Shown piece after piece: positions 10,221 through 20,111 of a DNA stretch of 64,000 nt. Source of the stretch: Neostapfia colusana (taxonomy: Eukaryota > Streptophyta > Magnoliopsida > Poales > Poaceae). The notes beneath the pieces were generated by a model that did no database searches, was not told the origin of the DNA, and saw only the letters and a list, made by a program, of their open reading frames with translations. Each line of letters begins with the position of its first letter. Position 1 is the first letter of the stretch. The stretch lies in NCBI GenBank assembly GCA_030760725.1, contig JASWHV010000008.1:33886720-33950719 (forward strand). The letters are read 5' to 3'. The position numbers were made by a program, and so were the translations under genes.

Positions 10221-12106
10221 CTACATGATAAGAACAATGTATGTATTAATTAAATGCTTTTGTATTAACTTTGAAGTTGTGAAGTCTATAACCTTTACTA
10301 GATAGACCTAATGACTGTGAAACTTTTACTGTGGCTTGGTTACAACCTAAACAGAGACTTGGTCAAGTTTTAGTTGCAGCAAAGCTCATTTGAGCCCTCC
10401 ACAAATAATTATGTCCTTGACCTTAATTAAAGGCTTTTAGGGTGTTCTAGGTATTTTCATGAAACAAACTATGACTTTCTGAAAACTAGATTTTCAGAGG
10501 GTTCTAATGGAATTGGTCTCACTTAATTTGGAAGTCTCTAACTAAAGATATGAGCTAAACAATTTCAGAGAAAATTCTGAAAATGTTTCTGAACATTTTC
10601 TATTTTCTCTGGAACAGTTTTACTAATCACACCATTAGGTGGACTAAATGAGCTCAAATGGATCTGAAATTTTTATGGTAGTTCAAGGATATTTTGGTGA
10701 ACATCTCAGCAAAATTTCAGGATTTTCCTCCAAATGATTCTCCAGTTAAAATTCCTAACAGTTTAAACTTTAAGGAATTAATTCTGGAGAATTAAGGAAT
10801 CTCATGAAGTGACACTTGATTTTCTGGAAAGTACTCAAAGAGCTGAATCCAGCAAAATTTGGTTCACTCAATTTGGAGCTTTCTAGCCAAAGTTATAAGG
10901 ATTTGAAGTTTGAAGGAAATCTGAAAATCGGGGAAAAGTTTAAACTCGCGCGTGGGCCCAGGAGACACGCGTCGCACGCCGAAGCGACAGCACACCGCGG
11001 CCCACAAGGCTTTTGCGCGCCAGCACACCCGATCCCGGCCGCAGCCGGATCCCGATTCAAAATATCGGCCGCTGACAGCTGGGGTCCACCCCCTTCTTCA
11101 ACCTCGCGACACCCGCGCTCCGCCGCCGAGGGACCTCGCCGGAGAGCTCGCCGCCGGCTGCTGTACAGCTTCAAACTTCTTGATTCTGGCCGCCCCTGCC
11201 TACTTTTACTTGGGGAACATGATCCGAGGGTCAGCTGCTCATGACAACGGCCGGAGCATGGTCGGCGACGAGCCGCCATATCGGAACGACTTCGGCCATG
11301 TCGGCTGATGCTCCTAGTGCCTCAGCTACTTGGGAAACCGGTCGGGGAGCATCAGTGGACCTCAGAGAAGGTCGACATGAACTCGGGGCAGCTCGGGGAA
11401 GGCCCGAAATAGGTCCTCACCGTGCGCCCGATACCCCCCGTGCGTTCCGCCATTAGTAGACCTTGAATTACGCCGGGCACAGAAGTTCTCCGGCCCAGAG
11501 TTGTGAAGGCAACTTGTGCGTCACCGTGTCTAGTTCGTGTGGGAGTGGCCTGAGGCCCTCTAATCCTTTCTAGAGCACGAATTAAACAGAATCGTACCCG
11601 AGGGTCGTTCTGCACACAGAAAGGGGAAAAGTGGAAATTCGCCGCCGGTGAGCAACCACTCGAGCTGTGGCTCGGGGATGAGCAGCACCGATCACTTGCG
11701 CGTCCAAGGGTGCCTTGGCTCGGGCGTGACAACGCCCAGGTTGGGCTGTCCACGAGAGCCCGAGGTGCGGCGGTTTCCAGTTCCGAGTTTGATCTTTCGG
11801 CACAGCCGATATCACTCGGTTTCAATCGATTTCTATCAATGGGAAGGATGGAGGATGGTTGCTAGTACCTTGCTGGGACCTTGGAATGGAAAGAGGGAGC
11901 TGCGATCGGCTTGATCAAGCAGGAACTCGAGCGGCGGCGATGGCAGTGGGAAAAGCAGTCGCGCACGTCGGTAGCTCGGGGAAATGGTGACTGAGGCACG
12001 CCGGGGAGGGAATAAATAGCTCGGCCGGCTGGCCTCCGGCTTGGGGCACGCAGCAGGAGCTGGCGCCGGCCGGCCCCTTCGGTGGCGCGCGCGCACAACA
12101 GCCGGG

Positions 12107-12134
12107 AACCGACTGAACTGTGGTTCAGTCGGTT
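12107..12134. promoter_or_regulatory. 12-bp perfect inverted repeat in U3 of A (3' LTR copy)
   Basis: AACCGACTGAAC and its exact reverse complement are separated by TGTG. Each arm carries ACCGAC, the DRE/CRT core known from plant stress promoters. It lies about 100 bp upstream of the TATA-like site in transcription sense. The 5' LTR copy is at 23490-23517. Function is inferred only. Confidence 0.5.
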
Positions 12135-12774
12135 TGCTTTGAGGCTGAGGCTGACATGTGGGTCCCACTCCTCTTTTAACCTCTGAAATTTATTCCTAAC
12201 AGCTGTGGTAAACAGTGAACCCTATTCTACCCTTGGCAACTCAAATTATTCACCCAAGAGCCATTTGAATTGATCAAAGTTCAAATGAGGTTTGGTTTGA
12301 ATGAATTTCAGCACAAGTGCAGTTTGAAATTCAAATAAAGTTTGAATTTCTCCCCCTTAGCTCATGTCAAGATCAACTCCAAATGGAGTGAAAATTGGTG
12401 TGTGAGCTCACAAAAATGTGCTGAGCAAGAATATGCCTTCCACTTTTAAATTCAGTGGGTGAAAACAGTTTGAATTTGAATATGTTTTCAAACTGCCCCT
12501 TTCCTATCTACACCCAAGATGACCTCAAAAATGTTTTGAATTTGGGTGAAACTTGGCATGGACATCCTTGGCAAAGTGTAGGAGTTTTCATATGTCCAGC
12601 CCATCTATATCACATGTGGGAAGTACCACTTTTGCAATGTGTGAGTTTGTTCCCTAATGAGCATGTTGATAATTGTTACTTGCTCTTTATTTGTGTTCAT
12701 CATTTTTCCTCAAATGAGGTGTGTGGTGTGGGGATGAACACTGCAAATGGGTGTCAAAAACTGAGGCCCTTACA

Positions 12775-12790
12775 TTCCTCCCCCCTTAAA
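12775..12790 (-). other. polypurine tract of element A
   Basis: On the minus strand TTTAAGGGGGGGAGGAA runs directly into the TGTAAGG start of the 3' LTR. A 7-bp hairpin (AATCTCG/CGAGATT, 12793-12809) lies just upstream of it in transcription sense. Confidence 0.85.
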
Positions 12791-12844
12791 AGAATCTCGT
12801 CCCGAGATTATAAGGTGAAAATGAGAGAGAGGACGGTGGAAAAA

Positions 12845-15800
12845 TTACCGGATATGCGACGTGAGAAAGTCGGGGTAGTTAGTGCGAAGGAATTCTTCGC
12901 TCTCCCATGTCGCTTCATCCATGGAGTGATTACTCCACAGAACCTTGTAGAACCACAACGTACGGTTGCGTGTGGTTCGGGCCTTTTCATCAATAATCTG
13001 CACCGGTTCCTCCCGATAGGTGAGATCCGGTTGCAGTTCTTCAATGTCTTCCAGCTGAACGGTAGTTGATAGCTTGAGACACTTCCTCAGCTGGGAAATG
13101 TGAAAGACGTCGTGCACACCGGAAAGTGCTTCTGGTAATCTTAGCCGGTATGCCACCGATCCACATCTTTCGGTAATCTGGAATGGACCGATGAATCGGG
13201 GTGCTAACTTTCCTCTCACCCCAAATCTGTTTACGCCCTTCATTGGAGACACTCGTAGATATACGTGGTCTCCAGCTTCGAATTGTAACGGACGCCTTCT
13301 CCGGTCCGCATACTGTTTCTGTCGGGATTGAGCGGCTTTTAGGTTCGCTTGAATTAATCGAACCTTTTCTTCCGCGTTGTTGACAAGATCAATCCCGAAG
13401 GTAACCCTCTCGCCAGACTCACACCAATTCAATGGTGTGCGGCATTTTCTCCCGTATAGCGCCTCGTAGGGCGCCATCTTGATGCTGGCTTGGTACCCAT
13501 TGTTGTACGAGAACTCGGCTAACGGCAAGTGATCATCCCAGTTCTTGCCGTGGTCGATAGCGCAAGCTCGTAGCATGTCTTCTAAGATTTGATTTACCCG
13601 CTCCGTTTGCCCATCCGTCTGCGGGTGGTAGGCTGAACTACGGATCAGCTTCGTCCCCAAGGCAGCGTGGAGCTGCTCCCAAAAACGGGACACAAATAAA
13701 GTGCCCCGGTCCGATACGATAGTACGGGGTACGCCGTATAAGCATAGGATCCGTGAGATGTACAGTTCAGCGTACTTCTTGGCGTTGTAGTTGGTGTTGA
13801 CCGGGATGAAATGGGCAACTTTGGTGAGCCGATCGACGATCACCCACACAGAATCATGTTTCTGTAAGGTGGTGGGTAAACCGACGACGAAATCCATGCT
13901 CACGTCCTCCCACTTCCAGGCAGGAATGCCCAGTGGTTGCAGCAGTCCCGGTTTCCGCATGTGGTCTGCCTTCACCCGTCGACATGTATCACACTCGGAC
14001 ACGTATTTTGCAGTCTCTCGCTTCATCCGTGTCCACCAAAACTTGCTTCTGAGTTCTTGATACATCTTGTTGCTGCCGGGGTGAATAGAAAACTTTGATA
14101 AGTGAGCCTCATCAAAGATTTTCTTCCGTAACTCCGGGTTTCGGGGTACGACGATCCGGTCCTTGAACCATAGGACGCCGTCTCCGTCCTTCCGGAAACA
14201 TTTCAACTCCCCACTGTCTACACGTCTCCGCAAATGTGATATGCCCTTGTCATTCTTCTGGGCTGCCGCTATCTCTTCACGGATGGTGGGGATCAAAGCT
14301 AGGTTGTAGAGAGCTCCATGTGGAATCACATGTAGTGGTGGTTCGCTCTCTTCCAACGGTGTGATGGTCAGATTATTGACGTGTGACTTGCGGCTTAGCG
14401 CGTCTGCCACAACGTTTGCCTTGCCCGGATGATAATGGATCTCTATCTCGTAATCCTTTATCAGTTCTAACCATCTTCGTTGCCTCATGTTCAGCTCCTT
14501 CTGAGTGAATATGTACTTGAGGCTTTTGTGGTCGGTATATAAATGTACGAGGTTACCGAGTAGGTAGTGCCTCCACATTTTCAGTGCAAGTACCACGGCA
14601 GCGAGCTCCAAGTCGTGAGTTGGATAATTTTGCTCATGATTCCTAAGCTGCCGTGACCCATACGCGACCACCCTTCGGTCTTGCATCAACACACATCCGA
14701 GCCCAATGCCGGATGCATCGCAGTACACATCGAACGGTTTTGTTGTGTCTGGCTGCGCCAAAACCGGTGCTGATGTCAGGTGCTTAACTAAAGCCTTGAA
14801 TGCTGCTTCACATGCTGGACTCCAAACATATTTGGTAGCCTTCTTCAGCAGCTCTGTCATTGGCTTGGCAATCTTCGAGAAGTTCGGAATGAACCTCCGA
14901 TAATATCCCGCGAGTCCGAGGAAACTCCGTACCTCATGAACAGTTCTCGGGGATTTCCAATTCAGCACTTGCGTGATTTTGCTCGGGTCCACAGCGATAC
15001 CCTCCGCTGAGATGATATGCCCGAGGAAAGGCACTTGCGATATCCAAAACTCGCATTTGCTGAACTTTGCGTATAACTTGTGATCCCGCAGCCGTTGCAA
15101 GACTATACGCAGATGTTTCTTGTGATCTTCCTCCGACTTGGAATATACCAGGATGTCGTCGATGAAGACCACGACAAACTTGTCCAGCTCCGGCATGAAC
15201 ACCGAGTTCATTAAGTACATGAAGTGAGCTGGAGCATTGGTGAGGCCAAAGGACATGACCAGGTACTCATAAAGTCCGTACCTTGTCGAAAAAGCTGTCT
15301 TTGGAATGTCCTCAGCCCTGATCTTAATCTGATGGTACCCGGATCTTAAATCCATCTTGGAAAAGACCTTTGCTTCGACCAACTGATCAAACAACATGTC
15401 GATCCGTGGCAACGGGTACTTGTTCTTGATGGTTACGGCATTTAATGGACGGTAGTCCACGCAAAGCCGCAACGTTTCATCCTTCTTTTTGACAAATAAT
15501 GCCGAACAGCCCCATGGCGAGGAGCTCGGCCTAATAAAACCCTTCTCCAGAAGGTCCGTGAGCTGAGTCTTCAGTTCAGCCAACTCCTTGGGCGCCATCT
15601 TGTACGGCCTTCGGGATATTGGCATGGTTCCCGGTGCAAGTTCAATCTTGAATTCCACCTCTCTATCGGGTGGCATCCCCGGCAAATCATCCGGGAATAC
15701 ATCAGGGAATTCTCGGACCACTGGAATGTCTTCCAATCTGATGGTTGTGGCTTGATAGACACTTGGAAGTTTTATTTCTGGACTGTCCAGAAATAATGAG

Positions 15801-17395
15801 TGAGAACCGTGCACTCCTGAGTTTAAGTGCACGACTCGGAGGACGGTGTCTAAAACAGCGCCGTGGCGGTTTAACCACGACATCCCTAGGATGACATCGA
15901 CCTTCTGTCCCTCTAAGATAATGAGAGACGTGGGGTACACTCTACCCGCTAAGCATAATGGTGCTTTGGAGACCATTACGCTTGCTGAAATCTGCCCACC
16001 CGGTGAACAAATTAAATATGGACTATCGGTGGGTAGTATTGGCAAGCTGTGTTTAGCAATGAAAGCTTGGCTAATAAAATTATGCGTGGCGCCTGAATCA
16101 AATAGTACTATAGCGGGATGCTGGTGGAGTTGGAACATACCCGCAAGGATTGGCTCGCCCTCCGGCACGTCCTCAATGGCAAGCTGGTGGACAGTACCGG
16201 GCCTAGGGTTTGCCCGCCGCGCATTAGTAGGGTTCCGGGGTTGATTCCTCCCCGGAAACTGTGGTACCACTCCGCCGCCTTGCCTCTCCGGGCAACTGCT
16301 CGCGAAGTGTCCTGGACGACCACACTTGTAACATGTGGCCGCTGCTGGTGGAGTACTTGGTGGACGAAAGCCCGGCATGCGTTGCGGAGGTGCAAACGCA
16401 CGCGGCATCGCCCGCTGCTGCTGTTGTTGTTGCGGTGGTGCTGGCAGTGCCGGCCGGAATGCCGGTGAAGAATACGGCCGACCGCGGAACGGCATCGACC
16501 GCTGTGGTGGCTGCCAGCGCGGACCTGATGGTGGGCGATTCACCATCCGAAACTTCTGAGAAGGACCGCCTCCTTCTCCGCTGCTCTGCGGCGCGCTTCG
16601 CTTTCGCTCTGCCGCCGCCAACTCCTTGCCGGAGTCTTCCTGAACAATCGCAGCATCAATTATGTCGTTGAGGCTGCCGCGATTGAACATCGCCAGCTTG
16701 TCCTTCAGGAGCGGGTTAAGCCCCTGGTAAAAGTGGTCCCGCCGCTTCTCGTCCGTATCTGCGTGATACGACGCGTAGAGTGCGAGATCGTTGAACGCTC
16801 TGGAGTACTCCAGCGCGTTCCGGCTCCCTTGTTGCAGGTGTAGGAATTCCTGCGTCTTCCTCTTCATCAAACCGGGCGGTATATGATAGGCCCGGAAGGC
16901 CGTCCGGAACTCCGCCCAGGTCATCACTCGGTCGGTGGGTTGTGAAGCACAAAAGTTGGCCCACCACGCGCTCGCGGATCCTTGGAGCTGCTGGACCGCG
17001 AACTGAGTCTTGCGCTGCTCGCTGATTTGGAGCAGCCCGAACTTCATCTCTATGGCGCGGAGCCAGTTGTCCGCGTCAAGTGGTTCATCCGCCCTTGAGA
17101 ATACAGGGGGATGAGTCGCCAGGAAGTCGGAGTAGGAGCTCTGTTGGCGCTCCTCACGATCTTGACGTCTCTCGGAGCGAGACGTATTCGCAATTAACGT
17201 TTGCAGCAGCTCTGTGTGCTGCTGATGTGAACCCGCCATTGCCGTGACAATGTCGGCCAATGTAACCGTTGGCAGTGGCGGTGGCGGTGTTTGCTGTTGC
17301 TGTTGCTGTCCCGAGGAGTCCTCGGGAGGCGGTTGGGAGGTCTCTCCCCCTTGGCTAGTACCTCCAACATCAGGGTTGGCACGAGTACGCGTCAT
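12845..17395 (-). CDS. intact Gag-Pol polyprotein of element A
   Basis: This is a single frame of 1516 aa from the Met at 17395; the frame is open 10 codons further upstream (17425), but the Met at 17395 (MTRTRANPD) follows an acceptor-like TTTCAG and is preferred. In the 1526-codon numbering the order is gag with a Gln/Pro-rich N-terminus, CCHC knuckle CYKCGRPGHFASSC (about 365), protease DSGATH (about 443), RT with FIDD (about 756), RNase H DVYCDASG (about 903), HHCC zinc finger, integrase core with D at about 1178 (SMDFVVGLP), SDRGTLF and TDGQTERVN, and a chromodomain (about 1470-1525: YKVLWSNHSMDEATWE). It copies and integrates the element. No stop or frameshift is present, which is unusual beside its decayed neighbours. 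Confidence 0.95.
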   Translation of the reverse strand: MTRTRANPDVGGTSQGGETSQPPPEDSSGQQQQQQTPPPPLPTVTLADIVTAMAGSHQQHTELLQTLIANTSRSERRQDREERQQSSYSDFLATHPPVFSRADEPLDADNWLRAIEMKFGLLQISEQRKTQFAVQQLQGSASAWWANFCASQPTDRVMTWAEFRTAFRAYHIPPGLMKRKTQEFLHLQQGSRNALEYSRAFNDLALYASYHADTDEKRRDHFYQGLNPLLKDKLAMFNRGSLNDIIDAAIVQEDSGKELAAAERKRSAPQSSGEGGGPSQKFRMVNRPPSGPRWQPPQRSMPFRGRPYSSPAFRPALPAPPQQQQQQRAMPRAFAPPQRMPGFRPPSTPPAAATCYKCGRPGHFASSCPERQGGGVVPQFPGRNQPRNPTNARRANPRPGTVHQLAIEDVPEGEPILAGMFQLHQHPAIVLFDSGATHNFISQAFIAKHSLPILPTDSPYLICSPGGQISASVMVSKAPLCLAGRVYPTSLIILEGQKVDVILGMSWLNRHGAVLDTVLRVVHLNSGVHGSHSLFLDSPEIKLPSVYQATTIRLEDIPVVREFPDVFPDDLPGMPPDREVEFKIELAPGTMPISRRPYKMAPKELAELKTQLTDLLEKGFIRPSSSPWGCSALFVKKKDETLRLCVDYRPLNAVTIKNKYPLPRIDMLFDQLVEAKVFSKMDLRSGYHQIKIRAEDIPKTAFSTRYGLYEYLVMSFGLTNAPAHFMYLMNSVFMPELDKFVVVFIDDILVYSKSEEDHKKHLRIVLQRLRDHKLYAKFSKCEFWISQVPFLGHIISAEGIAVDPSKITQVLNWKSPRTVHEVRSFLGLAGYYRRFIPNFSKIAKPMTELLKKATKYVWSPACEAAFKALVKHLTSAPVLAQPDTTKPFDVYCDASGIGLGCVLMQDRRVVAYGSRQLRNHEQNYPTHDLELAAVVLALKMWRHYLLGNLVHLYTDHKSLKYIFTQKELNMRQRRWLELIKDYEIEIHYHPGKANVVADALSRKSHVNNLTITPLEESEPPLHVIPHGALYNLALIPTIREEIAAAQKNDKGISHLRRRVDSGELKCFRKDGDGVLWFKDRIVVPRNPELRKKIFDEAHLSKFSIHPGSNKMYQELRSKFWWTRMKRETAKYVSECDTCRRVKADHMRKPGLLQPLGIPAWKWEDVSMDFVVGLPTTLQKHDSVWVIVDRLTKVAHFIPVNTNYNAKKYAELYISRILCLYGVPRTIVSDRGTLFVSRFWEQLHAALGTKLIRSSAYHPQTDGQTERVNQILEDMLRACAIDHGKNWDDHLPLAEFSYNNGYQASIKMAPYEALYGRKCRTPLNWCESGERVTFGIDLVNNAEEKVRLIQANLKAAQSRQKQYADRRRRPLQFEAGDHVYLRVSPMKGVNRFGVRGKLAPRFIGPFQITERCGSVAYRLRLPEALSGVHDVFHISQLRKCLKLSTTVQLEDIEELQPDLTYREEPVQIIDEKARTTRNRTLWFYKVLWSNHSMDEATWESEEFLRTNYPDFLTSHIR

Positions 17396-17425
17396 TCTGA
17401 AATTCAACACAGCAGCAATTAGCAC

Positions 17426-17666
17426 ATGTCTTCTCCAAATTCCATAAACAGCAGTAGGTATTGAAGCGACGCATGATTAACTTGCACAACATTCACATAT
17501 ATTGATAAAGCATAAACTTTATACAAGATACATTATTCTCGGGTCTCCGAGAAGTCGTGCTCATGTCGTCACTACCTATACATACGCTACTGTCTACACG
17601 ACATGTCACCGATTACAAAAGTTGGGTTACGCTACCCTAGCTGCCCTACTTGGCAACCGTAACCCC
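17426..17666 (-). other. spacer between accessory ORF and gag in element A
   Basis: This 241-bp stretch contains no gene. On the minus strand its end reads TGCTAATTGC and then GAATTTCAG just before the gag Met, which resembles a branch point (CTAAT) and a 3' splice site. Confidence 0.5.
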
Positions 17667-18611
17667 CTACTCGGAGTAGAACTCGACCTCCTGTGGGTCG
17701 TCCTCCTCCGGTACCTCTGCTGGTGGCTCGGGGTCTACCACCTCTTCTCCCATTCCAGGTTCTCCCATGGCTGGAAGACCCAAGACTACCGGTACGCCCA
17801 ATACCGGGGGCACGAGGTCCTGCAATGCATGCACCTCGTCCATAGCCTGGTTGTAGTCCTCTTCCCAGCCTTGTCCTTCCTCAATAGCGTCGTCCCGCTC
17901 TTGAGCAAGGTCCTCATTCTGCTGGGTTAGGGTCTGCACCAGCTCTTGCAACGCCGCAATGTCAACACGGCTCTTCTTCTTTGCCTTCTTCAGACGACGC
18001 AACTGATTGTGTTGTTCATTCAGTCGCTTGATCGTCGGAAGGAGCACATTGCGGAGTGCACTGTGAGCACTCTCAAAATGATCTCCACGGCTTGTGCTCT
18101 CCTTGAGCTTGGTGGCGAGATGCTCCGTATGAACAGCTTGGCTGTCCATCACAGCGTTTCCCGCCCTCATTTGGAGGCTGAGATTTGCCTCCGCGGGGTT
18201 GTACCTTGGGCAACTCGGGTTTGTTGCCTCTAGGTACCTCTCTTCCCACACATGCTGAGCTCGTCCCTCCACCGGAACGAGTGCGTATGGAGTTCCCTCC
18301 ATAGCCTGTACGTGTAGTTGGCAGAAACGTGACATAGTGTCACGGGCTGCCACTTGCCACATCCCTTCCGGTTGTCTTCCTCTCACCGTGACGGTGAATG
18401 GCACCCAACCGGGTGGCGTAGGCCCTGCAGGAACCTCGACATGGATCGTCCACGTCTTGTTCCCCTCTTCGCCTTCTTCCTTGGCGAAGTATTGCGGCAT
18501 CCGGTTGTACCCGAAATATTGGAGCATTAGCCACAATGCTCCCGGGTAGCCGCTACGGTCAGAGCAATGGGAAACTACCCACCCGTTCTCCAACCGTTTA
18601 TCTGCTGCCAT
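17667..18611 (-). CDS. accessory ORF of element A, function unknown (314 aa)
   Basis: The frame starts ATGGCAGCAG at 18611, directly behind an acceptor-like ATTTTTACAG. The N-terminal half looks globular (GALWLMLQYFGYNRMPQYF, then TWTIHVEVPAGPTPPGW and FTVTVRGRQPEGMWQVAA). Residues about 175-270 are predicted by eye to be helical and coiled-coil, with a basic patch (RRLKKAKKKSR), and the tail is very acidic (PEPPAEVPEEDDPQEVE). It has no pol or envelope motif and no obvious signal peptide or membrane segment. It lies upstream of gag in the same sense, as do the broken ORFs in B and D. I recall similar frames in unannotated grass repeats but cannot name a family. Confidence 0.75.
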   Translation of the reverse strand: MAADKRLENGWVVSHCSDRSGYPGALWLMLQYFGYNRMPQYFAKEEGEEGNKTWTIHVEVPAGPTPPGWVPFTVTVRGRQPEGMWQVAARDTMSRFCQLHVQAMEGTPYALVPVEGRAQHVWEERYLEATNPSCPRYNPAEANLSLQMRAGNAVMDSQAVHTEHLATKLKESTSRGDHFESAHSALRNVLLPTIKRLNEQHNQLRRLKKAKKKSRVDIAALQELVQTLTQQNEDLAQERDDAIEEGQGWEEDYNQAMDEVHALQDLVPPVLGVPVVLGLPAMGEPGMGEEVVDPEPPAEVPEEDDPQEVEFYSE

Positions 18612-20094
18612 CTGTAAAAATATATTTGAGAAATGTCAAATATTTATTTAAACAGTAAACCATTGAGTTATAACATAAGATATGTCATTGAACCCTTAAC
18701 ACTTGGAAACATAGTTCAAATTTTTAAACAAATTTGACTGCTGATCTGCTGTTCCCATGACAGCCCTGACCAGTTTCCATATCAATCTGATTTAGGCCAG
18801 GTTAAAAGCAAAACCAGTCCTGGAGCTCAACATCAAAGTTAAAGTTAACTTCAATAGCTTTCCAGAAAGTATTTGGTTGGCCTAAGATCTGCTCTGGTTC
18901 AAAAGTTATGAGATGTCAAAGTTAACAGAATTTCTGGGAACAATTGGACAGCACCTCCCTGCCTTAGGTACTGATTTGATCCAAGAATTCCAGTTAATTC
19001 TGTTCCTAATCTGACAAAACTTTCTGTTACAAAGTTGTAACCCATCTCATAAGCTTCCCAGAACCACCTCATTTTCTATTTTTGGATTTTTATGCAGGAA
19101 GTTATGCTTAATTTACAGAGAGTCTACAGAGAGTCTTTGCTCCGTCCTGTTTTCTGGACAGTTTCAACTCTACTGCATTTTTCGAGTGGTTAAGGGATGA
19201 AACACCTCTGGAACTCAACAGAAAAGTTGTAAAGCTCCTCCAAAGCTTTCCAGAAATGTATCATACGACCCCAACCTCGAAAGAACTCAACCTCTAACCT
19301 CTGATTAACTTCAGCCTTGATTTAGCTGAAAACAGAGTGCTCTGTCCTTAACATCCTATAAGTTGAAAATTTATTAACTTTGAATATCCTGTTCAAGGGA
19401 AGGAGTTACATCAAGTTTTACTACTTTGGATCAAAACCTTCAAGTTTTTAAATGAAGTTGTTCATTTAGTTGGGTGTGACGTCGAGGCGTCACCAGATTA
19501 TGTCGGTACTACGTCCTCACAAAGGAAAAACCTATACCGGATTTAGCCGGCTTCGTTAGTTCAGTGGCACTACTCGTCACTCGCACACGGATGCTACACG
19601 TCTACCGTTTCGTGGTAAGGCTACCTGCAGAAACTCAAACAATCATCAGACTCGGCTGCACACCGAGCCCGGAATCCATACAGTTTGTACACCCGGCCGT
19701 CATCACTCGCCCGGATGTTCTCAAGCCAAACACGCCTTGAGTTACGTGTTCACGTTTCAGACCACGTGACGGGGTCTCCCATGTTGCACCACGCACGCCA
19801 GGGACAGACGTTGCTCGAATACCCCAAACGACATGAAGAGTCGTAGAGGATATCAAAGCGGGTCGGGTTACCTGCCACCCGTGGGGCTCCACCCTTCAGC
19901 TTGTGCGCACTGGTGGACAGCGCTTACGTGCACCCCCCAAGACATGAACGTCCCGAGATGCACGATTTTCCGACATAACAAATAAGTTAATAAGCCACTT
20001 TCTATATACTAATAACATCCTTATACGGGCTACTAACTCGTTCCTCACTGGATTTTTGAAAAAGAAGACCTTTGTACTGTGTTAAACCTCAAGC
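18612..20094 (-). other. untranslated leader of element A
   Basis: This 1.5-kb stretch lies between the PBS and the accessory ORF. It holds no convincing gene; a short open frame at 19635-19892 has no signature. The part nearest the ORF is AT-rich with recurring AGCTTTCCAGAA-like words (about 18854 and 19245). The part nearest the LTR is GC-richer. It would carry packaging signals and could contain the intron whose acceptor precedes the accessory Met. Confidence 0.5.
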
Positions 20095-20108
20095 GAGCTC
20101 TGATACCA
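20095..20108 (-). other. primer binding site of element A (initiator tRNA-Met)
   Basis: On the minus strand TGGTATCAGAGCTC follows the LTR end after a three-base gap. TGGTATCAGAGC is complementary to the 3' end of plant initiator tRNA-Met. Confidence 0.9.
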
Positions 20109-20111
20109 CGC

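Larger units (their letters stand above)
8729..12774 (-). repeat. 3' LTR of element A
   Basis: This LTR starts TGACACGACC and ends CCTTACA on the plus strand and is 4046 bp long. In transcription sense U3 is on the right. U3 contains a perfect 12-bp inverted repeat (12107-12118 with 12123-12134) and a weak TATA-like CTATTTATT (minus strand, about 12010-12018). Exon-like segments of a candidate LTR peptide lie at 10140-10220 and 8960-9048. Open frames on either strand of 10816-11825 show no family signature. Confidence 0.95.

Noticed and set aside
10816..11456. Overlapping open frames of 70-140 codons on the plus strand in A's LTR (repeated at 22199-22839)
   Set aside because: They are antisense to the element, lie in a GC-rich part where stops are rare, overlap in several frames and show no family motif. 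Their repetition only reflects the two LTR copies.
11352..11825. 157-codon sense frame in A's LTR
   Set aside because: It has no ATG (begins at TTG) and no recognisable composition or motif. It could hold exon 1 of the LTR peptide, but no donor in the needed phase was convincing, so I left it unassigned.
12455..13069. 204-codon plus-strand frame crossing the end of A's LTR
   Set aside because: It runs antisense from the LTR into the end of gag-pol and differs between the two LTR contexts; it is a shadow frame.
19635..19892. 85-codon minus-strand frame in A's leader
   Set aside because: It is short, has no signature and no acceptor at its start, unlike the accessory and gag starts.
20095..20108. 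Match to tRNA-Met sequence (also 30833, 40808, 53736)
   Set aside because: Only the 12-14 bases complementary to the tRNA 3' end are present next to LTRs, so these are primer sites and not tRNA genes.
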